From Ignavibacteria bacterium (GTDB lineage Bacteria; Bacteroidota; Ignavibacteria; Kapaibacteriales; UBA961), in NCBI GenBank assembly GCA_016720145.1, contig JADJXV010000011.1:1-25507 (forward strand): a stretch of 25,507 nt of DNA, in the 5' to 3' direction. Below the pieces are notes generated by a model. The model was not told the origin of the DNA and ran no database searches. It was given only the letters and a program-made list of their open reading frames with translations. The position numbers were made by a program, and so were the translations under genes. Below are positions 18,309 through 25,507 of this stretch, in pieces (the first letter of the stretch is position 1; every line of letters starts with the position of its first letter).

Positions 18309-18669
18309 GATAATATCCTCAATTATTGAGTAAAAAGTGTAGTTGATTATTATATACTGCAAATTTACGGTAATACGGGAAAAGTCAATAGGAAACTCTA
18401 TTTATCAACGATAATAGATGATACAGGAGATTCAACACCATGACTCTTGATACTACTGTCATGATTAAGATTCCCGGGATGAGCCATCGGCAAAATCAAT
18501 ATAAACAGGTCAGGCAGAAGAGGAAAAACGTTTGAAGTGCTTCGTAAATAAATACTATATTTGTAAGGAATAACAAGAAAAATAGTCCTGCAATGTAATT
18601 GAATGACTTCTCGGGTCGGTCTCTCAAAATTCAAACAGTAATTTTGTCAATAATTGAATTATACAACGC
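18309..18669. other. Divergent intergenic region between two T9SS-protein genes
   Basis: About 360 bases separate the two diverging starts. Only AT-rich sequence consistent with promoters on both sides was seen. The open frame on the minus strand at 18398-18634 has no family features and is treated as chance. No repeat or RNA gene was recognised. Confidence 0.5.
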
Positions 18670-21600
18670 ATGAAAATTATAGGTACTCTTTTGTTGATAT
18701 CATGTATTCTTACGCAACTGAGCGCCAAGGCACAGTCCTCCGGCTGGGCTGATTCGGTGGGCTACAAGCAGCAAATCATGCCAATGAAGTCTGTTCGTCA
18801 GGTGCTCTATTCTCCAAGTGGTGACAAACTCTATAGTGTACATCTTGATACACTGTTCAGAATTAGTCATTGGGATGCCATAACGGGGAAGCTGCTTCGG
18901 AAGCAATCTATTGATCAATCAGGATATAAGTTACTGTACTCCGTGACTATTGCAAATGATGGATTGACATATTCAGTTTGTGGCTTGCAGGTGAATGATA
19001 GTTGTTCATCTAAAATATATTCCCTCAACTCTGATAGTCTTTTGCATAGCGTAACTTTAAAATTAAAAAACAGTTCTGAAGTGCAGGAATATTCAGCTAT
19101 CTATGACTCAATGCTCAGAATCTTGCGAGTTAGATTCGAGGCAAGTGATGTTTATGGCACTATTCCAAGCGGATCACGATATGGCGGCGTGCTTGAATAT
19201 AGTCTTGTTGATGGTAAACAGCAGATACAACGTTCGGAAAATGGTGCAACGAACAAATTGAGCAGTGCTATCGGTGTAAATGTGGCAGCTTGGGTAGGAT
19301 ATTATCACAAAGTAGTATATTTGATATCCTTGGTTCGCATCCTAAATTTGGTCAATATGCATTGAGTTACTTTCCATTACTTACGCCCGACGGCAAGCAC
19401 TTTTGTATGATTGATCATCAAGTGTTACGTCACAGGACTCTCTCGCCGTATTCGTTGGTGTCCACGATTACGTTGCCATTTATACCGACTTTTGCCCAAG
19501 TGGCTCCTACGAATAATCATATTCTTATGAGTTCGGGGCGTTCTATTATCCTCTATGACATTTTTGCCAATTCTATCACTGATACGCTTTCCCTGACATT
19601 CGAGAGTATTTCGGCGTCATTTAGGCCACAATCGCGTACGGTGGTATTTGCATCACGTGACGGATACATGCGCACTCTAGAGTTGCCTTTTTCACGACCT
19701 ACTGTTCCCAATGACTTCCGTGCTGACAGTACTACAGCGTATAGAGATTCTTCAATTACCTTTACCATCACAACGAGCCGAGTGCCTCTTCGACTTCGAT
19801 GGGATTTTGGTGACGCTACAACGGATTCGACCCCAAGTAGTATTCACCGCTATAGCACGCCCGGCACATATTCCGTTCAATTACTCATCACCGACTCATC
19901 CGGCACAATAGATACGATTATAAAGAAAGACTATATTACAATACTTCCTACCCTGATTCCTGATTTTAGCGGCACACCTCAGTATGGTAAATCTCCACTT
20001 GACGTGGAATTCACTGATAAATCCAAAGGGAGTATAATTTCATGGTTGTGGGATTTTGGAGATAAACAGGTCGATTCCGTGCAGCACCCGAAACATACAT
20101 ACAGTGGTCATCGCTATTATACTGTGACGTTGACCATTAGTGATGGATTTACGGTTGCTACAATTGTGAAACCTATGTATATCAATCTCGATACAATTCC
20201 TAGTAATTCGATAACAGTACGCCGCAGGTGGGTCTCTGATGCACGTTCGTATCAGGAAACACCCGGGAATTGGACAAATATCGAAAACACATTCTCAAAA
20301 GGAATACTCGGCAATGATTCCAAACTCTATGTTTATGGTCGAGAATGCAGTGTGCACTCGTATAAAGGTCCTGACCCAACCCCTGTTGTATCGTATAATT
20401 GGCAACAAAGCATCTCGGTAATTGACAGCGCGAATAGTCAATGGAAAAACGACAAGATGTACGGACCAAATGATCACTCTCCTGCGAACAAGTGCAGTGA
20501 AACAAACTCTACGGGCAGTGGATTTCAGATTATGAGATATAAAAATCAATATATTACTTCTTTTAGTGGCTGGGTTATTCCCTATCCCATAGTGAGAACT
20601 ATACCATCAATGCTATATTTCTCAAATGGCAGAGCATTTGCACCCAATGGCTGGACGCATGACTTCAGTGAAGCATGGTTGCCAGACGGAACCGATATCT
20701 ATCTCTTCAATCAAGGTACTTCAACCTCCATTAATTTCTTTCGTCAAGATAGCATTCTCATCGCCCGCGACTCGATAGTCGGAGAAGTGATGAAGCCACT
20801 TGTTTCCATAGATTCACAGCACATTGTCATAATTTCTAATCTGTATTCCGGCTCAGGGGACAGCTCGCAGTGGATAGTTCAGCGGACGTATTCATCAATA
20901 GGACAACTCCTTGAGGAAAAACATATCCTGAAGAATATCAGCAATGTACGTCTGACGGACGCAGCAAGTCTCGGTTGGAGTGAATTTCTCCTTTCAGGAT
21001 GGGTCAACACGACCGACTCTCTAGGCATTCGCCGTGAGTCAGCATACCTTGCCAAGCTCGGCTCCGATGGCCGCCTTACATGGGAGTATTTGACTCCTAC
21101 GTGGCGGCAATTCAAGAAACTAGAAAAACTGAGCACCGGACATTATGCAGCCTGGGGAATACCACAGAATAGCTTTAATCATGGCTTTGTAGCGGTGAAG
21201 AGTGACGGAACTATCCTCTCGGACAATCGGCTCGTAGGAACACAAAACGGATTCACACCTTCAGATTTTGTGGTAGGTGCCGGGAACAATTCCCTGTGGT
21301 TCATCGGTTCGGAAAATGTGCCGAGCCAAGGTCAACGAGCGGCAATATATTTGTGTTCGAATCCAATGTCAGCCGTGACATCTGTTACCGAGAAAGAACC
21401 ACCCTTCATCTCTCCATCTGCATTTTCGGCAGAGGTATATCCGATGCCTGCCGGTCAGTCTATGACTGTGCGACTGAGAATGCCCCGAAAAGGAAAAGTA
21501 CAGGTTTCAATGGTATCAGCTTTGGGCACAGAACATATTTATCCACAGGAAGAAGGAGAGGCCGGCATGAGCGAGTTCATCATATCGACCGAAGAGCTAT

Positions 21601-21674
21601 CGACCGGTATGTACACCCTTTGTATTCGCCTTGACGGTGAAATGTGCTTCCGTCCTGTGATAGTAGTACGGTGA
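18670..21674 (+). pseudogene. Large T9SS-secreted PKD-domain protein, one homopolymer frameshift
   Basis: The signal peptide MKIIGTLLLISCILTQLSAK begins at 18670. A WD40/propeller-like region follows (VLYSPSGDKLYSVHLDTLFR; after the break, FPLLTPDGKHFCMIDHQVLR). Two PKD domains come next (PLRLRWDFGDATTDSTPSSI with HRYSTPGTYSVQL, and SIISWLWDFGDKQVDSVQHP with HTYSGHRYYTVTL). Then there is a long second region with repeated secreted-protein strands, and a C-terminal T9SS sorting domain (SAEVYPMPAGQSMTVRL to LSTGMYTLCIRLD). The first frame ends at 19365 and the second is open from 19290. One missing A near 19311 (CACAAAGTAG; CACAAAAGTAG would restore the frame as GYYHKSSIFDILGSHP) explains the break. 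Rejoined length is about 1,000 residues. It is likely a cell-surface or secreted protein of unknown binding target. Confidence 0.85.
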
Positions 21675-21811
21675 TTGTGTGATTGGATGTCTATATTGAA
21701 GAGTAGGTATAAAAGCGTCCATTTTGAGTAAATTTAACGTCCACCATTTCCTGTTTTCTCCGTAATTTGCAAAGTAATTTATACTATTATAACCATTAAT
21801 CGGAGAACACA

Positions 21812-22312
21812 ATGTTTAGAAAACTCGATGATTTTTTTACTAGTTGGACGCATGAACATGATGCGACTATGAAAGTATTGAATACACTAACCGATCAATC
21901 GCTCACACAACGAGTCTATGATGGCGGTCGCACTCTCGGCTATCTCGGGTGGCATCTGGCTCATACCATTCCTGAAATGATGAATCGAACCGGGCTCGAC
22001 GTCAAAGGTGCCGATCATAATGCTCCGGCACCAAGCTCAGCTGCAGAAATTACTGCTGCTTTTGATGCAGGATCTGCATCGCTCATCAGTGAAATAAAAG
22101 AAAAATGGACGGATGACTCGCTCACCGAATCCGATGATATGTATGGCGGAATGTGGCAGAGGGGTACAACCCTCGCTATCCTAATTAACCATCAGGCGCA
22201 TCATAGAGGACAAATGACAGTCCTCATGCGTCAAGCAGGACTCAAAGTACCTGGCGTCTATGGTCCGGCAAAAGAAGAATGGCTGGCGTACGGGATGGAG
22301 CCGTTAAGCTAA
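21812..22312 (+). CDS. DinB-family protein
   Basis: A 166-residue four-helix-bundle protein of the DinB/YfiT superfamily. The metal-binding histidines are seen as HLAHT (about residues 49-52) and HQAHHRGQ (about 129-136), the usual HxxxH-like C-terminal motif. Family members are metal-dependent; some act as thiol (bacillithiol, mycothiol) transferases, most are uncharacterised. ATG 21812 has GGAG about 7 bases upstream. It stands alone between the T9SS gene and pfkA, with a palindromic repeat after it that may terminate transcription. Confidence 0.88.
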   Translation: MFRKLDDFFTSWTHEHDATMKVLNTLTDQSLTQRVYDGGRTLGYLGWHLAHTIPEMMNRTGLDVKGADHNAPAPSSAAEITAAFDAGSASLISEIKEKWTDDSLTESDDMYGGMWQRGTTLAILINHQAHHRGQMTVLMRQAGLKVPGVYGPAKEEWLAYGMEPLS

Positions 22313-22339
22313 AGAATTGGAAAGAATAAACACCAACCA

Positions 22340-22476
22340 AGACCTGTCAGGTTTAAGAAAACCTGACGGCCAGTCGGAAGCGAAATTAACGCCACGGGGG
22401 TTTTCTTGAACCTCGGTCTGCGCGGTAGCGAAATTTCGCCCAAGACCTGACAGGTTTTCTTAAACTTGTCAGGTCT
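22340..22476. repeat. AGACCTGTCAGGTTT inverted-repeat pair
   Basis: The arm at 22340-22366 (AGACCTGTCAGGTTTAAGAA onward) and the arm at 22450-22476 (ending TTGTCAGGTCT) are nearly perfect reverse complements over 27 bases, with about 83 bases between them. Each arm is itself partly palindromic (AACCTGTCAGGTT type). A further near-palindrome GCGAAATTTCGC lies in the loop. It fills the gap between the DinB and pfkA genes and could fold into a large hairpin in either RNA. Confidence 0.8.
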
Positions 22477-22551
22477 AATACCTTACAGCGCTGCTCCATA
22501 CTACATAAATAAATATCATAAATACACAAGGATAAAGGAAATTAACAACGT

Positions 22552-23559
22552 ATGAAAATTGCGATACTAACCGGTGGCGGAGATTGTTCGGGAATGAATG
22601 CTTTTGTACGAGCTGCTGCTCGCTCATCACTGAATATGCGAGATGAGACCTCAGTCTGGGGTGTCATTGACGGATGGAAGGGGTTGATATATAACAACTA
22701 CCGTAAATTAGACAAACTCTCCGTCGCCGGGATTGCCTCCTCCGGTGGTACAATTCTCGGCACCGTCCGTGTGCCCGAGCTCGCGACTGATATTTCCCTC
22801 CAATCTACCATTGCCCAAAATCTCCATGATAATCACTTCGACTACCTGCTCGTGTGTGGTGGTAATGGTAGCGTCAAGGCCGCAAATTCAATCAATTCGA
22901 TCATCCAACGAGAGGGTTTACGCACGAAAATCCTCGTCGCACCGGGTTCGATCGATAATGATGTTGCCAATAATTCAGGTTCGTCCCTCGGCTTCTACAG
23001 CGCGCTCGACAAAAGCTTGGAAATGCTTGAATGGATTCGAGATACAGCCAGCGCGCATAGGCGAGTCTATTTAATCAAATCAATGGGACGCGACTCGGCA
23101 TACCTTGCGTATTATGCAGGAATTGCGACCGGCGCCGAATATGTGATCTGTCCGAATGAAGAAGTAGATTACGATTATATCGCTTCGATGATTGACGAAC
23201 GTGACCGCGATACGCGGATAATTGTGGCAGAGGGTTACGAAAAATCGGTGAATGATATCCGAGAAATCCTCGAACAAATCTTCCGCAAGCGCAATCAAAT
23301 CCACGAGATACGCACCGTTGACATGAGCTACTTTCAGCGCGGTGGCAAAGCAGCCGTCACGGATATTCTCCGCGCAAGCTGGGTAGCATTCCGCATGGTA
23401 AAAGACGCGTTTAATAAATGCGACAGTGGGTTTTATACAGCTTTTTATACCGGACACAAGCCGCCGGTAATCCCGCTCGACATCGCCGCCGATGACTCGC
23501 AGACAAGCCACATCGATATACCGGATGATATTCTGGAATTGGCGCTGGCGCTGAGGTAA
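22552..23559 (+). CDS. pfkA: 6-phosphofructokinase family protein (PfkA-type), divergent active site
   Basis: PfkA enzymes phosphorylate fructose 6-phosphate to the 1,6-bisphosphate in glycolysis. Family blocks: ILTGGGDCSGMNAFVRAA (6-23), ASSGGTILGTVR (62-73), VCGGNGSVKAA (101-111), PGSIDNDV (131-138, with catalytic Asp135 and Asp137), KSMGRDSAYLA (176-186), RIIVAEGYE and YFQRGG (sugar-phosphate Arg). Two positions differ from the norm: Asn105 replaces the Asp of GGDGS, and GS replaces KT in the usual PKTIDND. Pro is also Ser in the first loop (GGDCSG for GGDxPG). The length of 335 is typical of bacterial PfkA. Assignment to the family is firm; the activity or phosphoryl donor is uncertain. 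ATG 22552 follows AAGGAAA. Confidence 0.88.
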   Translation: MKIAILTGGGDCSGMNAFVRAAARSSLNMRDETSVWGVIDGWKGLIYNNYRKLDKLSVAGIASSGGTILGTVRVPELATDISLQSTIAQNLHDNHFDYLLVCGGNGSVKAANSINSIIQREGLRTKILVAPGSIDNDVANNSGSSLGFYSALDKSLEMLEWIRDTASAHRRVYLIKSMGRDSAYLAYYAGIATGAEYVICPNEEVDYDYIASMIDERDRDTRIIVAEGYEKSVNDIREILEQIFRKRNQIHEIRTVDMSYFQRGGKAAVTDILRASWVAFRMVKDAFNKCDSGFYTAFYTGHKPPVIPLDIAADDSQTSHIDIPDDILELALALR

Positions 23560-23630
23560 ATTATTTAAATTATTAGAAATAGTAAGAACGATATGCATGA
23601 GTAATGTAGAGTAATGTTTGGTAAATACTT

Positions 23631-24449
23631 ATGAAGCCATCGCCTATCCGCAAATACCTCGCCGTGCTTTCTGTCGGCATTTCCCGCACGATGGAATACC
23701 GTGTCAATATGATTGCAAGCTCGGTACTGTGGACTGCCATTTCCGTCTTTGTACAGGCAAGTGTTTGGAAGGCAGTGTATTACAGTTCCGGTGGGTCGAT
23801 CGCAGGCGTCCCTGCCGACACCATGCTCTTCTATATCATCTGCGCATCAATATGTCTCGCCTTCACTCATTCGCGCAATGTCGAACGTACAGCGGCGGAG
23901 GAAATCCGCAACGGCGAACTCAACAAATACCTTCTCAAGCCGATTTCTCATCTCCTTTATACCTTCTCCGCCTCGATTGCCGACCGCGCTTCGACGGTGA
24001 TTTCGATTCTAGTGCTTTCGACGGCTATGGCTGTACCACTTACGATGTATGGTGTAATTAATTTATCCATAGCAAGTTGCGCTGTAGCCGTAGGATTCCT
24101 GCTCCTCGCCATCATCCTTCGTTTTCTCATGAGTATGATGATCACCTACATCGCATTTTGGCTCGACGAGACATGGACTTTCCACGTCGTGCTTGATATT
24201 CTGCTGTGGTTTTTATCCGGCATGATGCTCCCGATGAGTATTCTCCCCGAGTCGGTGCGGCGCATTTCGGATCTCCTTCCATTTCAATTTCTTGCCTACA
24301 TTCCCGCTGGCTTGCTCTCCGGCAGTATTCCCATCACTGATTCGTGGAAATTACTCCTTATTGCTACATCATGGATCCTCATTCTCTGGGCTGCAACGAT
24401 GGCACTCTGGCGGCGGGGGATTGTAAAATTCGGGGCGTATGGGGGGTGA
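23631..24449 (+). CDS. ABC-2 family transporter permease (DUF990/ABC_2_membrane_6-like)
   Basis: A 272-residue membrane protein with about six hydrophobic helices (for example LLLAIILRFLMSMMITYIAF and LLLIATSWILILWAATMALW). The N-terminus carries the amphipathic coupling segment (RKYLAVLSVGISRTMEYRVN). The motif EIRNGELNKYLLKPISHLLY and the C-terminal end RRGIVKFGAYGG are typical of this ABC-2 group. Such permeases normally work as a pair with a second similar subunit and an ATPase, for export. Neither partner is in the window, and the REP array follows directly. The start is weakly supported; no Shine-Dalgarno is evident. Confidence 0.85.
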   Translation: MKPSPIRKYLAVLSVGISRTMEYRVNMIASSVLWTAISVFVQASVWKAVYYSSGGSIAGVPADTMLFYIICASICLAFTHSRNVERTAAEEIRNGELNKYLLKPISHLLYTFSASIADRASTVISILVLSTAMAVPLTMYGVINLSIASCAVAVGFLLLAIILRFLMSMMITYIAFWLDETWTFHVVLDILLWFLSGMMLPMSILPESVRRISDLLPFQFLAYIPAGLLSGSIPITDSWKLLLIATSWILILWAATMALWRRGIVKFGAYGG

Positions 24450-24504
24450 GATTATGCATTGATTGATTGGTGATTTACCCCTATATGACAATCGCATATC
24501 GTGC

Positions 24505-24682
24505 GTAGAGACGCAAAATTTTGCGTCTCTACGTGTGTTGATAATGCAGATCCCCGAAATGACAAACCGCCTATCGCGTGTAGAGACGCAAAATTTTGCG
24601 TCTCTACGTGTGTTGATAATGCAGATCCCCGAAATGACAAACCGCCTATCGCGTGTAGAAACGCAAAATTTTGCGTCTCTAC
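24505..24682. repeat. REP array: three 28-bp palindromes at 75-bp period
   Basis: Three copies of a perfect or near-perfect palindrome (half-site GTAGAGACGCAAAA plus its reverse complement) start at 24505, 24580 and 24655. The 47-base linkers between them are identical or nearly so (GTGTTGATAATGCAGATCCC onward). The third copy has one mismatch (GTAGAAACG). The array follows the ABC-2 gene and precedes the REP-associated transposase gene, the classic place for the substrates of such enzymes. It probably also acts as a terminator. The flanks 24450-24504 and 24683-24807 hold nothing else. Confidence 0.92.
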
Positions 24683-24807
24683 ACGCGCGTGTTGGTGTGT
24701 GGTAATGAAATGAATAGAATAGAAAAACATACAAATATTCTTGAAAAATAACCGTTAAAAGGTGACCTCAAAAATTTTCATCAATACAACCAACTCCCAG
24801 TACGAAC

Positions 24808-25383
24808 ATGGAAAAATTCCAAAAAAAATACCGCATACCGACAGCACGTGCAGAATGGTGGAATTATAGCAATAATGGAGCTTATTTTATTACTATTTGC
24901 ACGTATCGTAGAACCCATTATTTTGGTGAAATTGTCAATCAACGCATGATAATGTCACAGTTAGGCAAATCGGCTGAATCCTGCTGGCATGATATACCAA
25001 ATCACTTTCCTTACGTACAATTGGGTGGATTTGTGGTAATGCCCAATCATGTACATGGAATAATTATTATCAATAAACAATTTTCGCCAGATTCTTTGGA
25101 GACGCAAGATTTTTCACCCCATTCTTTGGAGACGCAAGATTTTGCGTCTCTACCTGTACAAAAAAATAAATTTGGACCGCAATCACAGAATCTTGGATCC
25201 ATTGTTCGTGGTTATAAAATTGGGGTTAAGAAATTGTCGAAATCTGCTGTTCTTGATTTTCGATGGCAAGCACGATTTCACGAGCATATCATTCGCAATG
25301 AGGCGGAATATCATCGCATCCAATATTATATTGCAACTAATCCTATGAATTGGAAAAATGATACATTTTCCAAACCAGAATAA
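24808..25383 (+). CDS. REP-associated tyrosine transposase (RAYT, Y1_Tnp)
   Basis: A 191-residue HUH-superfamily nuclease of the TnpA_REP group, which nicks single-stranded REP hairpins. Features in order: WWNYSNNGAYFITICTYRRT (strand 1), VVMPNHVHGIIII (the HxH metal motif, residues about 77-89), SIVRGYKIGVKK, FRWQARFHEHIIRNEAEYHR (with the probable nucleophilic Tyr in the EYHRIQYYI helix) and the end NPMNWKND. Between the HxH strand and the next helix is an insert with SLETQDF twice and ASLP, encoded by sequence related to the REP palindrome itself. The gene appears full length and intact. REP palindromes lie on both sides. Confidence 0.93.
   Translation: MEKFQKKYRIPTARAEWWNYSNNGAYFITICTYRRTHYFGEIVNQRMIMSQLGKSAESCWHDIPNHFPYVQLGGFVVMPNHVHGIIIINKQFSPDSLETQDFSPHSLETQDFASLPVQKNKFGPQSQNLGSIVRGYKIGVKKLSKSAVLDFRWQARFHEHIIRNEAEYHRIQYYIATNPMNWKNDTFSKPE
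25091..25152 (+). repeat. REP palindrome and half copy inside the RAYT coding region
   Basis: TTGGAGACGCAAGATTTTGC followed by GTCTCTAC (25126-25152) is the REP palindrome with a few changes. A 23-base half copy starting ATTCTTTGGAGACGC lies 30 bases upstream (25091-25113). Both are read in frame, giving LETQDF twice and ASLP. Confidence 0.85.
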
Positions 25384-25408
25384 TTATATTCAATAGAGGA
25401 TAAAACGT

Positions 25409-25468
25409 ATGAGAAAACCACGTATCTTATCATATTTAGAGCAGTTGCATGCGATGTATAAAATATGA
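25409..25468 (+). CDS. Short open frame (19 codons) after the RAYT gene
   Basis: ATG 25409 preceded by AGAGGATAA at fair spacing starts MRKPRILSYLEQLHAMYKI and then stops with TGA, 15 bases before the next REP. It may be a remnant of a gene start cut off by repeat insertion, or a chance frame. Very weak evidence. Confidence 0.2.
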   Translation: MRKPRILSYLEQLHAMYKI

Positions 25469-25482
25469 TTGGTGTTGCATGT

Positions 25483-25507
25483 GTAGAGACGCAAAATTTT
25501 GCGTCTC
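25483..25507. repeat. REP palindrome truncated by the window edge
   Basis: GTAGAGACGCAAAATTTTGC then GTCTC matches the first 25 bases of the 28-bp palindrome in the upstream array, so the transposase gene is bracketed by the same REP. Confidence 0.9.

Noticed and set aside
18398..18634. 78-codon minus-strand open frame between the two T9SS genes
   Set aside because: No start signal, no recognised family, placed in the shared promoter region; probably chance.
24505..24682. CRISPR-like array (28-bp repeats, regular spacing)
   Set aside because: The sequences between the repeats are identical rather than unique, the repeat is a full palindrome, and no cas genes are near.
24463..24734. Open frames on both strands encoding repeated VETQNFASLR / RDAKFCVST peptides
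   Set aside because: They are translations of the 75-bp tandem REP array; palindromes give the same open frames on both strands. No start signal or family resemblance.

Overview
The window (about 42% GC by impression) looks like a chromosome segment of a bacterium from the Bacteroidota/Chlorobi-Ignavibacteria-Kapabacteria side of the FCB group. The support is: two secreted proteins with type IX secretion (T9SS) C-terminal sorting domains, PKD and beta-propeller modules, several genes without clear Shine-Dalgarno sites, an rng-dxr-rseP gene order, and many palindromic intergenic repeats of kinds common in that group. The phylum is inferred from gene content only.

Left part (1 to about 11,300). 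Nearly every gene here is recognisable at protein level but broken by small indels. On the minus strand these are a family 2 glycosyltransferase with TPR repeats, a PIG-L deacetylase, a secreted protein of unknown function, a SAM methyltransferase, an APC amino-acid permease, a small conserved protein and guaA (GMP synthase). On the plus strand lies a DUF2281 antitoxin/VapC-type PIN toxin pair. A minus-strand tRNA-Pro with its terminator sits at about 1.15-1.27 kb. A group II intron with a frameshifted reverse transcriptase fills about 9.3-11.27 kb. Where frames are rejoined by hand, the proteins stay well conserved and many shifts lie in homopolymers. Poor consensus quality in this stretch is therefore at least as likely as real gene decay.

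Middle part (11,358 to 16,650, minus strand). Intact housekeeping genes: rng (RNase G), dxr (isoprenoid synthesis) and rseP (site-2 protease) appear to form one operon. The SRP RNA gene (ffs) lies upstream of rng, and before it is a secreted, probable outer-membrane protein whose 3' end overlaps ffs.

Right part (16,758 to 25,507). A small plus-strand gene, a minus-strand T9SS beta-propeller protein, a large plus-strand T9SS/PKD protein with one homopolymer frameshift, a DinB-family protein, a divergent PfkA-type phosphofructokinase and an ABC-2 permease come first. The window ends in a REP/RAYT module: three 28-bp palindromes at a 75-bp period, an intact Y1 (HUH) REP-associated transposase, and a further palindrome at the window edge. 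A copy of the same palindrome is read in frame inside the transposase gene.

At least five palindromic repeat families occur in the window, and the group II intron appears to sit in a member of one of them. The REP/RAYT module and the intron-in-repeat arrangement are the most interesting biology seen here. No clearly new multi-gene defence or metabolic system was recognised.
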